64,000 nucleotides of DNA from Aurantimonas sp. 22II-16-19i (lineage in GTDB: Bacteria > Pseudomonadota > Alphaproteobacteria > Rhizobiales > Rhizobiaceae). Location of the stretch: contig NZ_AQQS01000018.1 in the NCBI RefSeq assembly GCF_002088275.1, forward strand, positions 1 through 64,000. Direction: 5' to 3'. The translations under genes were made by a program, and so were the position numbers. The notes under the pieces are model-generated. The model was not told the origin of the DNA, did not search any database, and saw nothing but the letters and a program-made list of their open reading frames with translations. The first letter of the stretch is position 1, and the number at the start of each line of letters is the position of its first letter. Shown one piece after another: positions 42,716 through 56,065 of this stretch.

Positions 42716-44311
42716 ATGGGGGCAGCGGCGCGAGCGCCACGTCTGGAACTGAAAGCGATTTCAAAGCGCTTTCCCGGCGTCGTCGCGAACGACCATGTCT
42801 CCTTCGAGGTCCCGGCCGGCGCGATCCACGCGCTGCTCGGCGAGAACGGCGCCGGCAAGTCCACCCTCGTCAAGATCATCTACGGGGTGCAGCAGGCGGA
42901 CGAGGGCGAGATCGTCTTCGACGGCGAGCGGGTTTCCATCGGCTCGCCGCGCGAGGCCCGGGCGCTCGGCATCGGCATGGTGTTCCAGCACTTCTCGCTG
43001 TTCGAGGCGATGACGGTGCTGGAGAACATCGCGCTCGGCATGGACGAGCCACCACCGCGGCGCGAACTGGAAATGCGGGTGCGCCAGGTGCTGAATGCCT
43101 ACGGCCTGTCGCTCGATCCCTACCGCCATGTCCACACCCTGTCCGTCGGCGAGCGCCAGCGCATCGAGATCGTCCGGGCGCTCTTGCAGCAGCCGAAGCT
43201 CCTGATCATGGACGAGCCGACCTCGGTGCTGACGCCCCAGGAGGTGGAGCAGCTGTTTCAGACGTTGCGGCGCCTCGCGTCGGAAGGCTGCTCGATCCTC
43301 TACATCTCCCACAAGCTCCACGAGATCAAAGCCCTCTGCCAGTCCGCGACGATCCTGCGCGGCGGCAAGGTGGTGGCGACCTGCGATCCGCGCGAGGAAT
43401 CGGCGCGGTCGATGGCCGAACTGATGATCGGCGGCAGCCTGAAGGCCCTGTCCGACAAGTCCGGCGCGGCCAAAGGCGCGGCGCGCTTCGTCGTCGCCTC
43501 GCTTTCCGCGCCGGGCGAGCCGCCCTTCGGCACCAGCCTGAAGGACGTCTCCTTCGAGGTGCGCTCGGGCGAGATCTTCGGCATCGCCGGGGTCGCCGGC
43601 AACGGCCAGAACGAGCTTCTGGCGGTGCTGTCGGGAGAAAATCAGCGGGGCGTCTCCGGCTCGATCCGTCTCGACGGCGCGGATCTCTCCGGCCTTTCCG
43701 TCGGCGCCCGGCGCCGGGCCGGACTTGCGAGTTCCCCCGAGGAGCGCAACGGCCATGCCGCCGTGCCGGCCATGACGCTCGCCGAGAACGCGCTGCTTTC
43801 GGCCCGCAGCCGCATGGGGCTCGCCTCCGGCGGCGTCATCAAGGCGAAGGCGGCGCGGGACTATGCGGCGAAGGTCATCGGCGCCTTCTCGGTCAAGGCC
43901 ACCGGCCCCGGCGCTGCGGCCGGAAGCCTGTCAGGCGGCAACCTGCAGAAATTCGTCATGGGCCGGGAGATCATGCAGAACCCGGCCGTCCTCGTCGTCT
44001 CCCAGCCGACCTGGGGCGTCGATGCCGGCGCCGCCTCCTTCATCCGCCAGGCGATGATCGATCTCGCCGCCAAAGGTGCGAGCGTCGTCGTCGTCAGTCA
44101 GGATCTCGACGAACTTCTCGAGCTCTGCGACCGTCTGGCGGTGATCAACGAGGGGCGGCTGTCGGAGCCGATGGCCGTCAAGGGCATCTCCATCGAGCGC
44201 GTCGGGCTGTTGATGGGCGGGATCCACGGCGGTGGGCAGGCGGGAGCGGCGCTCGATCCGGATCCCGGCCGCGTCGCGACCTCCGCCAAGCAGCCGGAGC
44301 CTGCCCTGTGA
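42716..44311 (+). CDS. ABC importer ATPase, purine/nucleoside (BMP) type
   Basis: This 531-residue protein fuses two ATP-binding domains. The first has Walker A GENGAGKST and signature LSVGERQRIEI; the second has a degenerate P-loop (GVAGNGQNE) and signature LSGGNLQKFVMGRE, the pattern of carbohydrate/nucleoside importers of the RbsA/YufO group. With the two permeases and the BMP-family binding protein it would drive nucleoside or purine uptake. AAGGA precedes the ATG. Its stop overlaps the permease start (GTGA). Confidence 0.92.
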   Translation: MGAAARAPRLELKAISKRFPGVVANDHVSFEVPAGAIHALLGENGAGKSTLVKIIYGVQQADEGEIVFDGERVSIGSPREARALGIGMVFQHFSLFEAMTVLENIALGMDEPPPRRELEMRVRQVLNAYGLSLDPYRHVHTLSVGERQRIEIVRALLQQPKLLIMDEPTSVLTPQEVEQLFQTLRRLASEGCSILYISHKLHEIKALCQSATILRGGKVVATCDPREESARSMAELMIGGSLKALSDKSGAAKGAARFVVASLSAPGEPPFGTSLKDVSFEVRSGEIFGIAGVAGNGQNELLAVLSGENQRGVSGSIRLDGADLSGLSVGARRRAGLASSPEERNGHAAVPAMTLAENALLSARSRMGLASGGVIKAKAARDYAAKVIGAFSVKATGPGAAAGSLSGGNLQKFVMGREIMQNPAVLVVSQPTWGVDAGAASFIRQAMIDLAAKGASVVVVSQDLDELLELCDRLAVINEGRLSEPMAVKGISIERVGLLMGGIHGGGQAGAALDPDPGRVATSAKQPEPAL

Positions 44312-45447
44312 GCCTGTTGCGGCTGGAGCCGAGGCGGCAGGAAAGCCGCGCCATGATGCTGGCGGCACCCGTGATCGCGGTCGCGGCGACCCTGTTCGTC
44401 GGCGCCGCGCTGTTCACGCTGCTCGGCCATGACGGGCTCGGCGCGGTCTACGAGATCTTCGTCAAGCCGCTGTTCAATCCCTATCGCTGGCAGGATCTCC
44501 TGGTGAAGGCGGCGCCGCTGGCGATGATCGCCACCGGCCTTGCCATCGGCTTCAGGGCCAATGTCTGGAACATCGGCGCCGAGGGCCAGTACATCCTCGG
44601 CGGCCTCGCCGGCACCGGCGTCGCGCTCGCCACCCTCGACATGACCGGGTCCTGGATCCTGCCGGCGATGTTCGTCTGCGGCATCCTCGGCGGCATGGCC
44701 TGGGCGGCGATCCCGGCGCTCCTGAAGACGACGCTCGGGGTCAACGAGATCCTGTCGAGCCTGATGCTCAACTATGTCGCGATCCAGATCCTGTATTACC
44801 TGATGCGCGGGCCCTGGAAGGACCCGATGGGGTTCAACTTCCCCCAGACGGCGATGTTCTCCGCCGACCAGACGCTGCCGATGGTGGTGCCCGGCACCCT
44901 GATCCATCTCGGCGTGCCGCTGGCGGCGGCCGTCGCCCTGACCGCCTTCCTGGTCCTGGCGCGCACCGTCACCGGCTTCCAGATGAAGGTCGTCGGGCTT
45001 GCCCCGAAAGCCGCCGCCTTCGGCGGCTTCGGCGCCGCCTCGACCGTCTGGATCGCGCTGCTGGCCGGCGGCGGCCTCGCCGGGCTCGCCGGCATCATCG
45101 AGGCCGCCGGCCCGTTCGGCCAGATGGTGCCGCAGTTTCCCACCGGCTACGGCTACACGGCGATCATCGTCGCCTTTCTCGGCCGGCTGAACCCGCTCGG
45201 CATCCTCCTCGCCGCCCTCGTCCTGGCGCTCACCTATGTCGGCGGCGAGAGCGCCCAGACGACCATCGGCCTGCCATCGGCGGCGACCGGCGTGTTCCAG
45301 TCGATGATGCTGTTCTTCCTGCTCGCGGCCGATATCCTGGTCCGCTACCGCCTCGTCTCCGGCCGCCCCGCCAAGGCCGGCGCCCCGGGCGGGAACCCTG
45401 CGGCCGATCCCGCGGCGCCAGCCAAGGCAAAGACGGTGACGGCATGA
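44308..45447 (+). CDS. ABC importer permease, purine/nucleoside type (1)
   Basis: The 379-residue inner-membrane protein has about eight to ten hydrophobic segments and the BPD_transp_2 features 'FRANVWNIGAEGQYILGGLAG' and 'GVNEILSSLMLNYVAIQILYY'. It starts with GTG overlapping the ATPase gene by four bases. An Ala/Pro-rich tail follows the last helix. Confidence 0.92.
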   Translation: MSLLRLEPRRQESRAMMLAAPVIAVAATLFVGAALFTLLGHDGLGAVYEIFVKPLFNPYRWQDLLVKAAPLAMIATGLAIGFRANVWNIGAEGQYILGGLAGTGVALATLDMTGSWILPAMFVCGILGGMAWAAIPALLKTTLGVNEILSSLMLNYVAIQILYYLMRGPWKDPMGFNFPQTAMFSADQTLPMVVPGTLIHLGVPLAAAVALTAFLVLARTVTGFQMKVVGLAPKAAAFGGFGAASTVWIALLAGGGLAGLAGIIEAAGPFGQMVPQFPTGYGYTAIIVAFLGRLNPLGILLAALVLALTYVGGESAQTTIGLPSAATGVFQSMMLFFLLAADILVRYRLVSGRPAKAGAPGGNPAADPAAPAKAKTVTA

Positions 45448-46367
45448 GTCTCGACCTTCTCGTCGCCATCCTGATGACGGTGGCCGGCGCCGCGACGCCC
45501 CTGCTCATCGCCGGCCTCGGCGAGCTCGTCGTCGAAAAATCCGGTGTCCTCAATCTCGGCGTCGAGGGCATGATGCTGATCGGCGCGGTCACCGGCTTCG
45601 CCGTCGCCACCACCACCGGCCTGCCCGTCCTCGGAGCGCTCGGGGCGATGGCGGCCGCGGCGCTGGCCTCGGCGATCTTCGCCTTCCTCGTCCTCACCCT
45701 GATGGCCAACCAGGTGGCGACGGGCCTCGCCCTGACGATCTTCGGAACCGGCGTCTCGGCGCTGATCGGCGCCCCCTTCGTCGGCATCACCACGCCGACC
45801 TTCGGGCCGATCTTCCCCGAGGCCCTGACGGCGTCGCCGCTCCTGCGCCTCGTCTTCGGCCATTCGCCGGTGGTCTATCTCGGCCTCGCCTTGACCCTTG
45901 CCGTCTCGTGGTTTCTCGCCCGGTCCCGGGCCGGGCTGATCCTCAGGGCCGTCGGCGAATCCGACACCGCCGCCCATGCCATCGGCTATCCGGTCCTGAA
46001 GGTGCGCTATCTCGCCATCCTCTTCGGCGGGGCGATGGCCGGGCTTGCCGGCTCGTACTATTCGCTCGTCCTCACCCCGATGTGGGCCGAGCGGCTGACG
46101 GCGGGCCGCGGCTGGATCGCCATCGCCCTCGTCGTCTTCGCCTCGTGGAAGCCCGGCCGCATGCTCGCCGGCGCCTATCTCTTCGGCCTCGTCATCACCA
46201 TGGAGCTGCAGGCGAAAGCCGCCGGCTTCAACATGTTCGCGCCCGAGGTCCTCGCGGCGCTTCCCTATCTCGCGACGATCGCCGTCCTCGCGATCATCTC
46301 CGCCGCCAAGCGCGGCGGCGCCAACGCCCCGGCCTGTCTCGGAAAATCCTTCCGGGCGACGGCCTGA
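45444..46367 (+). CDS. ABC importer permease, purine/nucleoside type (2)
   Basis: This 307-residue partner permease has 'LGELVVEKSGVLNLGVEGMMLIGAV' and 'RAVGESDTAAHAIGYPVLKVRYLAILFGGAMAGLAG', conserved in the second permease of BMP-type importers. It overlaps the first permease by four bases (ATGA), forming a coupled pair. Confidence 0.92.
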   Translation: MSLDLLVAILMTVAGAATPLLIAGLGELVVEKSGVLNLGVEGMMLIGAVTGFAVATTTGLPVLGALGAMAAAALASAIFAFLVLTLMANQVATGLALTIFGTGVSALIGAPFVGITTPTFGPIFPEALTASPLLRLVFGHSPVVYLGLALTLAVSWFLARSRAGLILRAVGESDTAAHAIGYPVLKVRYLAILFGGAMAGLAGSYYSLVLTPMWAERLTAGRGWIAIALVVFASWKPGRMLAGAYLFGLVITMELQAKAAGFNMFAPEVLAALPYLATIAVLAIISAAKRGGANAPACLGKSFRATA

Positions 46368-46392
46368 TCCAGACCATACCAGGAGACCTTCG

Positions 46393-47484
46393 ATGTTCGA
46401 ACTTTCGAGACGCAAGCTTCTCGCCGCCGGCGCCGCCCTCGGCCTCGCCGCGACGTCCGTCGCGCCGGCCTTCGCCCAGGACGGCAAGGAGACGGTGAAG
46501 GCGGCCTTCGTCTATGTCGGCCCGGTCGGCGACTATGGCTGGACCTACGCCCACGACCAGGCCCGGCTGTGCCTGGAGAAGAACCTCGGCGACAAGGTCG
46601 AGACCAGCTATGTCGAGAACGTCGCCGAGGGGCCTGACGCCGAGCGCGTCATCCGCCAACTCGCCCAGGACGGCAACGACATCGTCTTCACCACGTCGTT
46701 CGGCTTCATGAACCCGACGATCAAGGTGGCCAAGCAGTTTCCGGATGTGAAGTTCGAGCACGCCACCGGCTACACCACCGGCGGCAACGCCAATATGGGC
46801 CTCTACAATTCCAAGTTCTATCAGGGCCGCGCCGTCCTCGGCACCATCGCCGCCAAGATGTCGAAGTCGGGCAAGGCCGGCTATGTCGCCTCCTTCCCGA
46901 TCCCGGAAGTCGTCATGGGCATCAACGCCTTCCAGCTCGCTGCTCAGAAGATCAATCCGGACTTCAAGACCCAGGTCGTCTGGGTGAACTCCTGGTATGA
47001 TCCGGCCAAGGAAGCCGACGCGACGCGCGCGCTGCTCTCCCAGGGCGCCGACGTGATCACCCAGCACACCGATTCCCCGGCGCCGCTGCAGGCCGCGGAA
47101 GAGGCCGGCGCCATCGCCTTCGGCCAGGCCTGGAACATGGAGAGCTTCGCCCCCAACGCCCACATGACGGCGATCGTCGACCAGTGGTGCCCCTATTACA
47201 CCGGCCGCATCCAGGCGCTGCTCGACGGCACCTGGGAGGCCGACAATGTCTGGCTCGGCATGAAGGAGGGCGAGGTCGAAATGGCGCCCTTCAACGAAAA
47301 GATGCCCGAGGACGTGAAGGCCGCCGCCCAGAAGATCGTCGACGACACCAAGGCCGGCACCTACGAGATCTTCACCGGCCCGATCAAGGACCAGTCCGGT
47401 GAGGTGAAGATCCCGGAAGGAGAGGTTATCCCGGAGGGCGACCTGCTGAAGATGGACTGGTACGTCGAGGGCGTGCAGAGCTGA
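46393..47484 (+). CDS. BMP-family substrate-binding protein
   Basis: The 363-residue periplasmic protein has an N-terminal export signal with a twin-Arg-like start (LSRRKLLAAGAALG, cleavage near AFAQ). The body is of the PnrA/Med family (VKAAFVYVGPVGDYGWTYAHDQAR, 'GFMNPTIKVAKQFPDVKFEHATGY'), which bind purine nucleosides. Location between the permeases and puuD points to a purine or nucleoside ligand. GGAG precedes the ATG. Confidence 0.92.
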   Translation: MFELSRRKLLAAGAALGLAATSVAPAFAQDGKETVKAAFVYVGPVGDYGWTYAHDQARLCLEKNLGDKVETSYVENVAEGPDAERVIRQLAQDGNDIVFTTSFGFMNPTIKVAKQFPDVKFEHATGYTTGGNANMGLYNSKFYQGRAVLGTIAAKMSKSGKAGYVASFPIPEVVMGINAFQLAAQKINPDFKTQVVWVNSWYDPAKEADATRALLSQGADVITQHTDSPAPLQAAEEAGAIAFGQAWNMESFAPNAHMTAIVDQWCPYYTGRIQALLDGTWEADNVWLGMKEGEVEMAPFNEKMPEDVKAAAQKIVDDTKAGTYEIFTGPIKDQSGEVKIPEGEVIPEGDLLKMDWYVEGVQS

Positions 47485-47519
47485 GGATCGGGACTTAGGC
47501 CGTCGGTCTTTTTCCGAGG

Positions 47520-47549
47520 GACTGAGCCGGTCGACAAATCGGCTTAGTC
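47520..47549 (+). terminator. hairpin between BMP gene and puuD
   Basis: GACTGAGCCG and CGGCTTAGTC form a 10-bp stem with one G-T pair and a 10-base loop, 35 bases after the binding-protein stop. No T run follows; an intergenic CGGCGCTTCCTGC direct repeat lies to its right. The 237-base gap to puuD could carry an internal promoter. Confidence 0.4.
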
Positions 47550-47721
47550 TCGAAGGGTAAGGGGTGCAGTGCATCCAGCTCTTCCGCAACGTTCGTGCCG
47601 AGGGGGGCTCCGAGGCGCGGCGCTTCCTGCTTCGAAGCTCGTGAGACACGGCGCTTCCTGCCTCGCAGCAACAGCCAGCGCCCGCCCGAACGCCGTCTCC
47701 ACCCAAGGAACCCGACCCCGC

Positions 47722-48972
47722 ATGTGGACATACCTCTCCGAATGGCTGCAGTTCGCGGTGCGGTGGATCCATGTGATCACCGCCATCGCCTGGGTCGGTT
47801 CGTCCTTCTATTTCATCGCCCTCGATCTCGGCCTGCGGCGCCGGCGGGAGCTGCCTGTGGGCGTCGCCGGCGAGGCCTGGCAGGTGCATGGCGGCGGCTT
47901 CTACCACATGCAGAAATACACCGTTGCGCCGGAGATGATGCCGGACGAGCTGACCTGGTTCAAATGGGAGAGCTATTCGACCTGGCTGTCCGGCGCCGCA
48001 CTCCTGTTCCTGCTCTATTACGTCCAGGCCGATCTCTATCTGATCGACCCTGAGATCGCCGACCTGCCGGTCTGGGGCGCGAGCCTCATCGGGATCGCCG
48101 GCCTCGGCCTCGGCTGGGTCGTCTACGACCTCCTCTGCAAGTCGCCCCTGAAGAACAACGACACGGCGCTGCTCGCCATCCTCTTCGTCTATGTGGTGGT
48201 CTCGAGCTATCTGTTTTCGCAGGTGTTTTCCGGCCGCGGCGCGATGCTCCACACCGGCGCGCTGATCGCGACGATCATGACCGCCAACGTCTTCTTCACC
48301 ATCATCCCCAACCAGAAGATCGTCGTCGCCGACCTCAAGGCCGGCAGGAGCCCGGATCCGGCGCTCGGCAAGGCGGCCAAGCAGCGCTCGCTGCACAACA
48401 ACTACCTGACCCTGCCGGTCATCTTCCTGATGCTCTCCAACCATTATCCGCTGGCCTTCGCGACGGAGTGGAACTGGGCGATCGCCGGGCTGGTGCTGCT
48501 CATCGGCGCCATCGTCCGGCATTTCTTCAACACGATGCATGCGACGGGCGAAAAACTCTGGTGGTGCTGGCCGCTCGCCGGCATCTGCTTCATCGTCGTC
48601 ATCACCCTGTCCGGCGCGCCCGGATGGCGCACGGCCGAGGCCGAGACCACGCAGCGCGAATGGCGCAGCGATCCGCAAGTGGCCCTCGCCAACTCGGTGC
48701 ATTTCGAGGCGGCGGAGGCGATCGTCCTGTCGCGCTGCTCGATGTGTCATGCCCGCGAGCCGCTCTGGCCGGGCATGATCCACCCGCCGAAGAACATCCC
48801 GCTCGAGACCGGAAGCGACGTCGTCCACTACGCCGCGCTGATCGAGCGCCAGGCGGTGCGCAGCCATGCCATGCCGCCCGGCAACATCACCGGCCTCGAA
48901 CCCTCCGAACGCGAGATCCTCGCCCGCTGGCTCGCCGACGGCGCGGCGCCGGGCCTCGGCAGGGGACTGTGA
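47722..48972 (+). CDS. puuD: urate oxidase PuuD, membrane-bound with cytochrome c domain
   Basis: This 416-residue protein has about seven to eight transmembrane helices (opening 'WLQFAVRWIHVITAIAWVGSSFYFIALDL') and a C-terminal cytochrome c domain with haem motif C-S-M-C-H near residue 340. PuuD oxidises urate to 5-hydroxyisourate, feeding electrons to a cytochrome, so it replaces soluble uricase. It fits with uraH, xdhABC and guaD nearby. The ATG at 47722 was chosen; longer frames upstream lack conservation. Confidence 0.93.
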   Translation: MWTYLSEWLQFAVRWIHVITAIAWVGSSFYFIALDLGLRRRRELPVGVAGEAWQVHGGGFYHMQKYTVAPEMMPDELTWFKWESYSTWLSGAALLFLLYYVQADLYLIDPEIADLPVWGASLIGIAGLGLGWVVYDLLCKSPLKNNDTALLAILFVYVVVSSYLFSQVFSGRGAMLHTGALIATIMTANVFFTIIPNQKIVVADLKAGRSPDPALGKAAKQRSLHNNYLTLPVIFLMLSNHYPLAFATEWNWAIAGLVLLIGAIVRHFFNTMHATGEKLWWCWPLAGICFIVVITLSGAPGWRTAEAETTQREWRSDPQVALANSVHFEAAEAIVLSRCSMCHAREPLWPGMIHPPKNIPLETGSDVVHYAALIERQAVRSHAMPPGNITGLEPSEREILARWLADGAAPGLGRGL

Positions 48973-49003
48973 GAACGCCCGCTTCGGCGCTATCATCCCT
49001 GCC

Positions 49004-50398
49004 ATGACAGGACGAACCGGCACCATCGCGATCCGCGGGCGGCTCCTCTCCTTCGATGCCGATCCGGCCGTCGAGGGGGAAGCCCGCGCCGTGCGCTTCA
49101 TCGAGGACGGCATCGTCGTCGTGACGCAGGGCATGATCGTCGAGGTGGGCGAGGGGCCGGCGATCGCCCGCCGCCTCGGCCCGGGCATTCCGCTGGTCGA
49201 CCACCGGCCACATCTCGTCCTGCCGGGCTTCATCGACCCGCATCTGCATCTGCCGCAGACGCAAGTCGTCGCCTCCTACGGCGCCGAGCTGATGGAGTGG
49301 CTGGCGAAATACACCTTTCCCGAGGAGCTGCGCTACGGCGACAGCGGCGTCGCGGGGGAGGCCTCCCGCTTCCTCCTCGACACGCTGGCGGCCAACGGCA
49401 CCACGACCGCGGCGGTCTATTGCACCACCCATCAGGTGAGCGCCGAGACGTTTCTGCACGAGGCCGAGCGGCGGGGCCTGCGCATGATCGCCGGCAAGGT
49501 GATGATGGACCGCAACGGCCCGGCGGGTCTCCTCGACACGCCGGCGTCGGGCTACGAGCAGACCCAGGAGCTGATCGCCGCCTGGCACGGGCGCGGCCGC
49601 CTGGAAGTCGCGATCACGCCCCGCTTCGCCCCGACCTCCACCGAGGCGCAACTGGAGGCGGTGCAGGCGCTCGCCGCCGAGCATCCGGATCTGCCCATCC
49701 AGACGCATCTGTCGGAAAACCACGGCGAGATCGCCTTCGTCGCGCAGGCCTTCCCCTGGTCGGCGGACTACACCGCCGTCTACGAGCGCTACGGTCTCGT
49801 TCGCCCGCGGGCGCTCTTCGGCCACTGCATCCACCTGTCCGAGCGCGAGCGATCGGCGCTGGCGGATAAGGGCGCGTCGGCGATCTTCTGCCCGACCTCC
49901 AACCTCTTCCTCGGCTCCGGCCTTTACGATCTCGCCGCCTCGCGCCGGGTCGGCCTTGCGACCGGCATCGCCACCGACATCGGCGGCGGCACGTCCTACT
50001 CGATGCTGACGACCGCGGCGGAAGGTTACAAGGTGCTGGCGCTGCAGGGCCAGAGGCTGCCGGCCTTCGAGGCGTTCCACATGCTGACGGCGGGCAATGC
50101 CGCGGCGCTGGGGATCGGCGGCAAGGTCGGCCAGCTTGCGCCCGGCCTCGAGGCCGATCTCGTCGTCCTCGACACCCAGGCCACCGCCCCGCTGCGCCGG
50201 CGCATGGAGCGGGTGGAGACGCTGGCCGAGGAGCTCTTCGCCCTGATGATCCTCGGCGACGAGCGCACCACCGTCGCGACCTATGCGGCAGGCCGGCGGA
50301 TCTACGACCGCTACAACGCCGGCCAGAGGCCGCTGGCGCCGAAGCTCGACCAGGCGCCCCTGCCGCGAACCCCGCAGGCCGGCGAGAGTGCCCAGTAG
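49004..50398 (+). CDS. guaD: guanine deaminase
   Basis: The 464-residue amidohydrolase has metal-binding motifs 'LPGFIDPHLHLPQ', 'IQTHLSEN', 'GHCIHLSERE' and 'GIATDIGGGTS', with 'CPTSNLFLGSG' conserved in guanine deaminases. It converts guanine to xanthine for XDH. It starts 31 bases after puuD and is likely cotranscribed. A CGGCGG/CCGCCG hairpin lies just past the stop. Confidence 0.93.
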   Translation: MTGRTGTIAIRGRLLSFDADPAVEGEARAVRFIEDGIVVVTQGMIVEVGEGPAIARRLGPGIPLVDHRPHLVLPGFIDPHLHLPQTQVVASYGAELMEWLAKYTFPEELRYGDSGVAGEASRFLLDTLAANGTTTAAVYCTTHQVSAETFLHEAERRGLRMIAGKVMMDRNGPAGLLDTPASGYEQTQELIAAWHGRGRLEVAITPRFAPTSTEAQLEAVQALAAEHPDLPIQTHLSENHGEIAFVAQAFPWSADYTAVYERYGLVRPRALFGHCIHLSERERSALADKGASAIFCPTSNLFLGSGLYDLAASRRVGLATGIATDIGGGTSYSMLTTAAEGYKVLALQGQRLPAFEAFHMLTAGNAAALGIGGKVGQLAPGLEADLVVLDTQATAPLRRRMERVETLAEELFALMILGDERTTVATYAAGRRIYDRYNAGQRPLAPKLDQAPLPRTPQAGESAQ

Positions 50399-50662
50399 GG
50401 CCTCGTCGCTCTTGCCCCGGCGGTAAAATTCCGCCGATGTCGCATGGCGCCGACGGGGCCGACCCCGCCTCGGATCGCAAAGCGATATCAAGGCGGCACG
50501 CCAATCCTTTTTTCCGCCCCCCGACCTGAACTTCCCCGGCGTTCGGGCGTTGCGACTGGACATGCGATCCAGCCCGCCTATCCCTTAACCCTGTGCTCCG
50601 CGACCGCCGGCGTTCCCATGGCGGTCTTCACCTGACCCGAAACCTTTCAAGAAGGTTCGTGC

Positions 50663-52705
50663 ATGGCCGATGCCGATCTGCAGCCCAAGAAGCCGAAGAA
50701 AGCCCTGAAGGCGAAGAATGCGGAGGGCGAGGCACTCCTCTTCGCGCTCGCCGAGAACCGGGTCGCCATCGAAGGCGTCGAACCCGAGGTTGACGGCGGA
50801 CGTTTCGCCGTCAAACGCGCCACCGGCGAGCCGCTGACCGTCTCGGCGGACATCTTCTGCGACGGCCATGACAAGATCGACGCGGCGCTGATCTACGGCC
50901 CGGCCGACGTCGATCCGTCGAAGTGGACGGAAGCCAGGTTCGAGTTCGTGACGAACGACCGCTGGCAGGCGACGATCCGCTTCGAGACGCCCGGCCCCTA
51001 TCGCTATTCGATCATCGCCTGGCGCGACCTCTACGCCACCTGGCGCGACGAGGCGAAGAAGAAGCGCGACGCCGGAAAGCTGACCGATCTCGAGCTGACC
51101 GAGGCGCGGGACCTGGTGAAGAAGGCGGCCGAGTCAGGCCGCGGCGCCAAGGGCGACCAGCGGGCTTTGGCCAAGCTGTTCGAACGGCTGGAAAAGCATG
51201 CCGCGAGAGGCGATCAGGACGGCCAGTACCAGTTGATGCAGTCCGACGAGGTCACGCAGCTCCTCACGCAGGCCGGCGCGCGCACGAACCTGTCGCGCTA
51301 TCCCGGCGCAATTCCGGTGTGGGTCGACCGGGAGCGGGCGGCGTTTTCCGCCTGGTACGAGATCTTCCCGCGCTCGCAATCGGGCGACGCCAACCGTCAC
51401 GGCACCTTCGACGACGTCATCGCGCGGCTCCCCGACATTGCGGAAATGGGCTTCGACGTCCTCTATTTCCCGCCGATCCATCCCATCGGCAAGACCAATC
51501 GCAAGGGCAAGAACAACACGCTGACGCCGGCGCCGGACGATCCCGGCAGCCCCTATGCGATCGGCTCGCCCGAGGGCGGCCACGATGCGATCCATCCCGA
51601 GCTCGGTTCCTTCCAGGATTTCGCCCGGCTGATCGCGGAATCGAAGAAGCACGGGCTGGAGGTCGCCATCGACTTCGCCATCCAGTGCTCGCCGGACCAT
51701 CCCTGGATCAGGCAGCATCCCGAATGGTTCGACTGGCGGCCGGACGGCACGATCAAGTTCGCCGAGAACCCGCCGAAGAAATACGAGGACATCGTCAACG
51801 TCCATTTCTATCGCGGCGCGCTGCCCTCGATCTGGTACGAATTACGCGACATCGTCCTGTTCTGGCTGGACAAGGGCGTGCGGATCTTCCGGGTCGACAA
51901 TCCCCACACCAAGCCGTTCCCCTTCTGGGAGTGGATGATCGCCGAAGTGCGCAAGGTCGATCCGGGCGTCATCTTCCTCGCCGAGGCCTTCACCCGGCCG
52001 AAGGTGATGAAGCGGCTCGGCAAGGTCGGCTACAACCAGTCCTATTCCTATTTCACCTGGCGGAACGCCAAGGGCGAGCTGACGGAATATCTGACCGAGC
52101 TGACGACCGAGGAATGCGCCGAATACATGCGGCCGAACTTCTTCGTCAACACGCCGGACATCAATCCGCTCTATCTCCAGACCGCCGGCCGTCCGGGCTT
52201 TCGCACGCGCCTCGCTCTGGCGGCCTCGCTCGCCGGCAATTACGGCGTCTATTCCGGCTTCGAGCTGTGCGAATTCCTGCCGGTGCCCGGCAAGGAGGAA
52301 TATCTCAACTCGGAAAAATACGAGATCCGCGCCTTCGACTGGCATGGCGAGGGCAATATCCGCGACGACATCGCCTTCTTCAACAGGCTGCGCAACGAGG
52401 AGGCGGCGATGCGGGACTTCCGCTCCCTCGCCTTCCTCAATTTCTGGAACGACCAGATCCTCTATTACGCCAAGCGGACGAAGGATCTCTCCTCCTACCT
52501 CCTGTTCATGGTGAATCTCGATCCCCATCACGATCAGGGGGGCAACTTCGAGGTGCCGCTCTGGGAATTCGGCCTGCCCGACGACGGGACGATCCAGGCG
52601 ACCGACCTTGTGAGCGGCAACGCCCTGACCTGGACCGGCAAGGTCCAGCACTGGTGGCTGAACCCGCAGGATTGCCCTTACGCCGTCTTCAAGCTCACGC
52701 GATAG
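50663..52705 (+). CDS. glgE: alpha-1,4-glucan:maltose-1-phosphate maltosyltransferase GlgE
   Basis: This 680-residue GH13 enzyme has the N-terminal DUF3416-like domain and helical part up to about residue 200. Its catalytic barrel shows 'VLYFPPIHPIGKTNRKGKNN', the nucleophile in 'IFRVDNPHTKP' and the acid/base in 'IFLAEAFTRPKVM'. GlgE extends alpha-glucan using maltose-1-phosphate. It starts after AAGAAGG and is followed by treS and glgB, giving the complete GlgE pathway except trehalose synthesis. Confidence 0.95.
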   Translation: MADADLQPKKPKKALKAKNAEGEALLFALAENRVAIEGVEPEVDGGRFAVKRATGEPLTVSADIFCDGHDKIDAALIYGPADVDPSKWTEARFEFVTNDRWQATIRFETPGPYRYSIIAWRDLYATWRDEAKKKRDAGKLTDLELTEARDLVKKAAESGRGAKGDQRALAKLFERLEKHAARGDQDGQYQLMQSDEVTQLLTQAGARTNLSRYPGAIPVWVDRERAAFSAWYEIFPRSQSGDANRHGTFDDVIARLPDIAEMGFDVLYFPPIHPIGKTNRKGKNNTLTPAPDDPGSPYAIGSPEGGHDAIHPELGSFQDFARLIAESKKHGLEVAIDFAIQCSPDHPWIRQHPEWFDWRPDGTIKFAENPPKKYEDIVNVHFYRGALPSIWYELRDIVLFWLDKGVRIFRVDNPHTKPFPFWEWMIAEVRKVDPGVIFLAEAFTRPKVMKRLGKVGYNQSYSYFTWRNAKGELTEYLTELTTEECAEYMRPNFFVNTPDINPLYLQTAGRPGFRTRLALAASLAGNYGVYSGFELCEFLPVPGKEEYLNSEKYEIRAFDWHGEGNIRDDIAFFNRLRNEEAAMRDFRSLAFLNFWNDQILYYAKRTKDLSSYLLFMVNLDPHHDQGGNFEVPLWEFGLPDDGTIQATDLVSGNALTWTGKVQHWWLNPQDCPYAVFKLTR

Positions 52706-52735
52706 AACCAAGAACGCCGAAAGCGCCTCAGCTCC

Positions 52736-56061
<3,326 letters not shown>

Positions 56062-56065
<4 letters not shown>

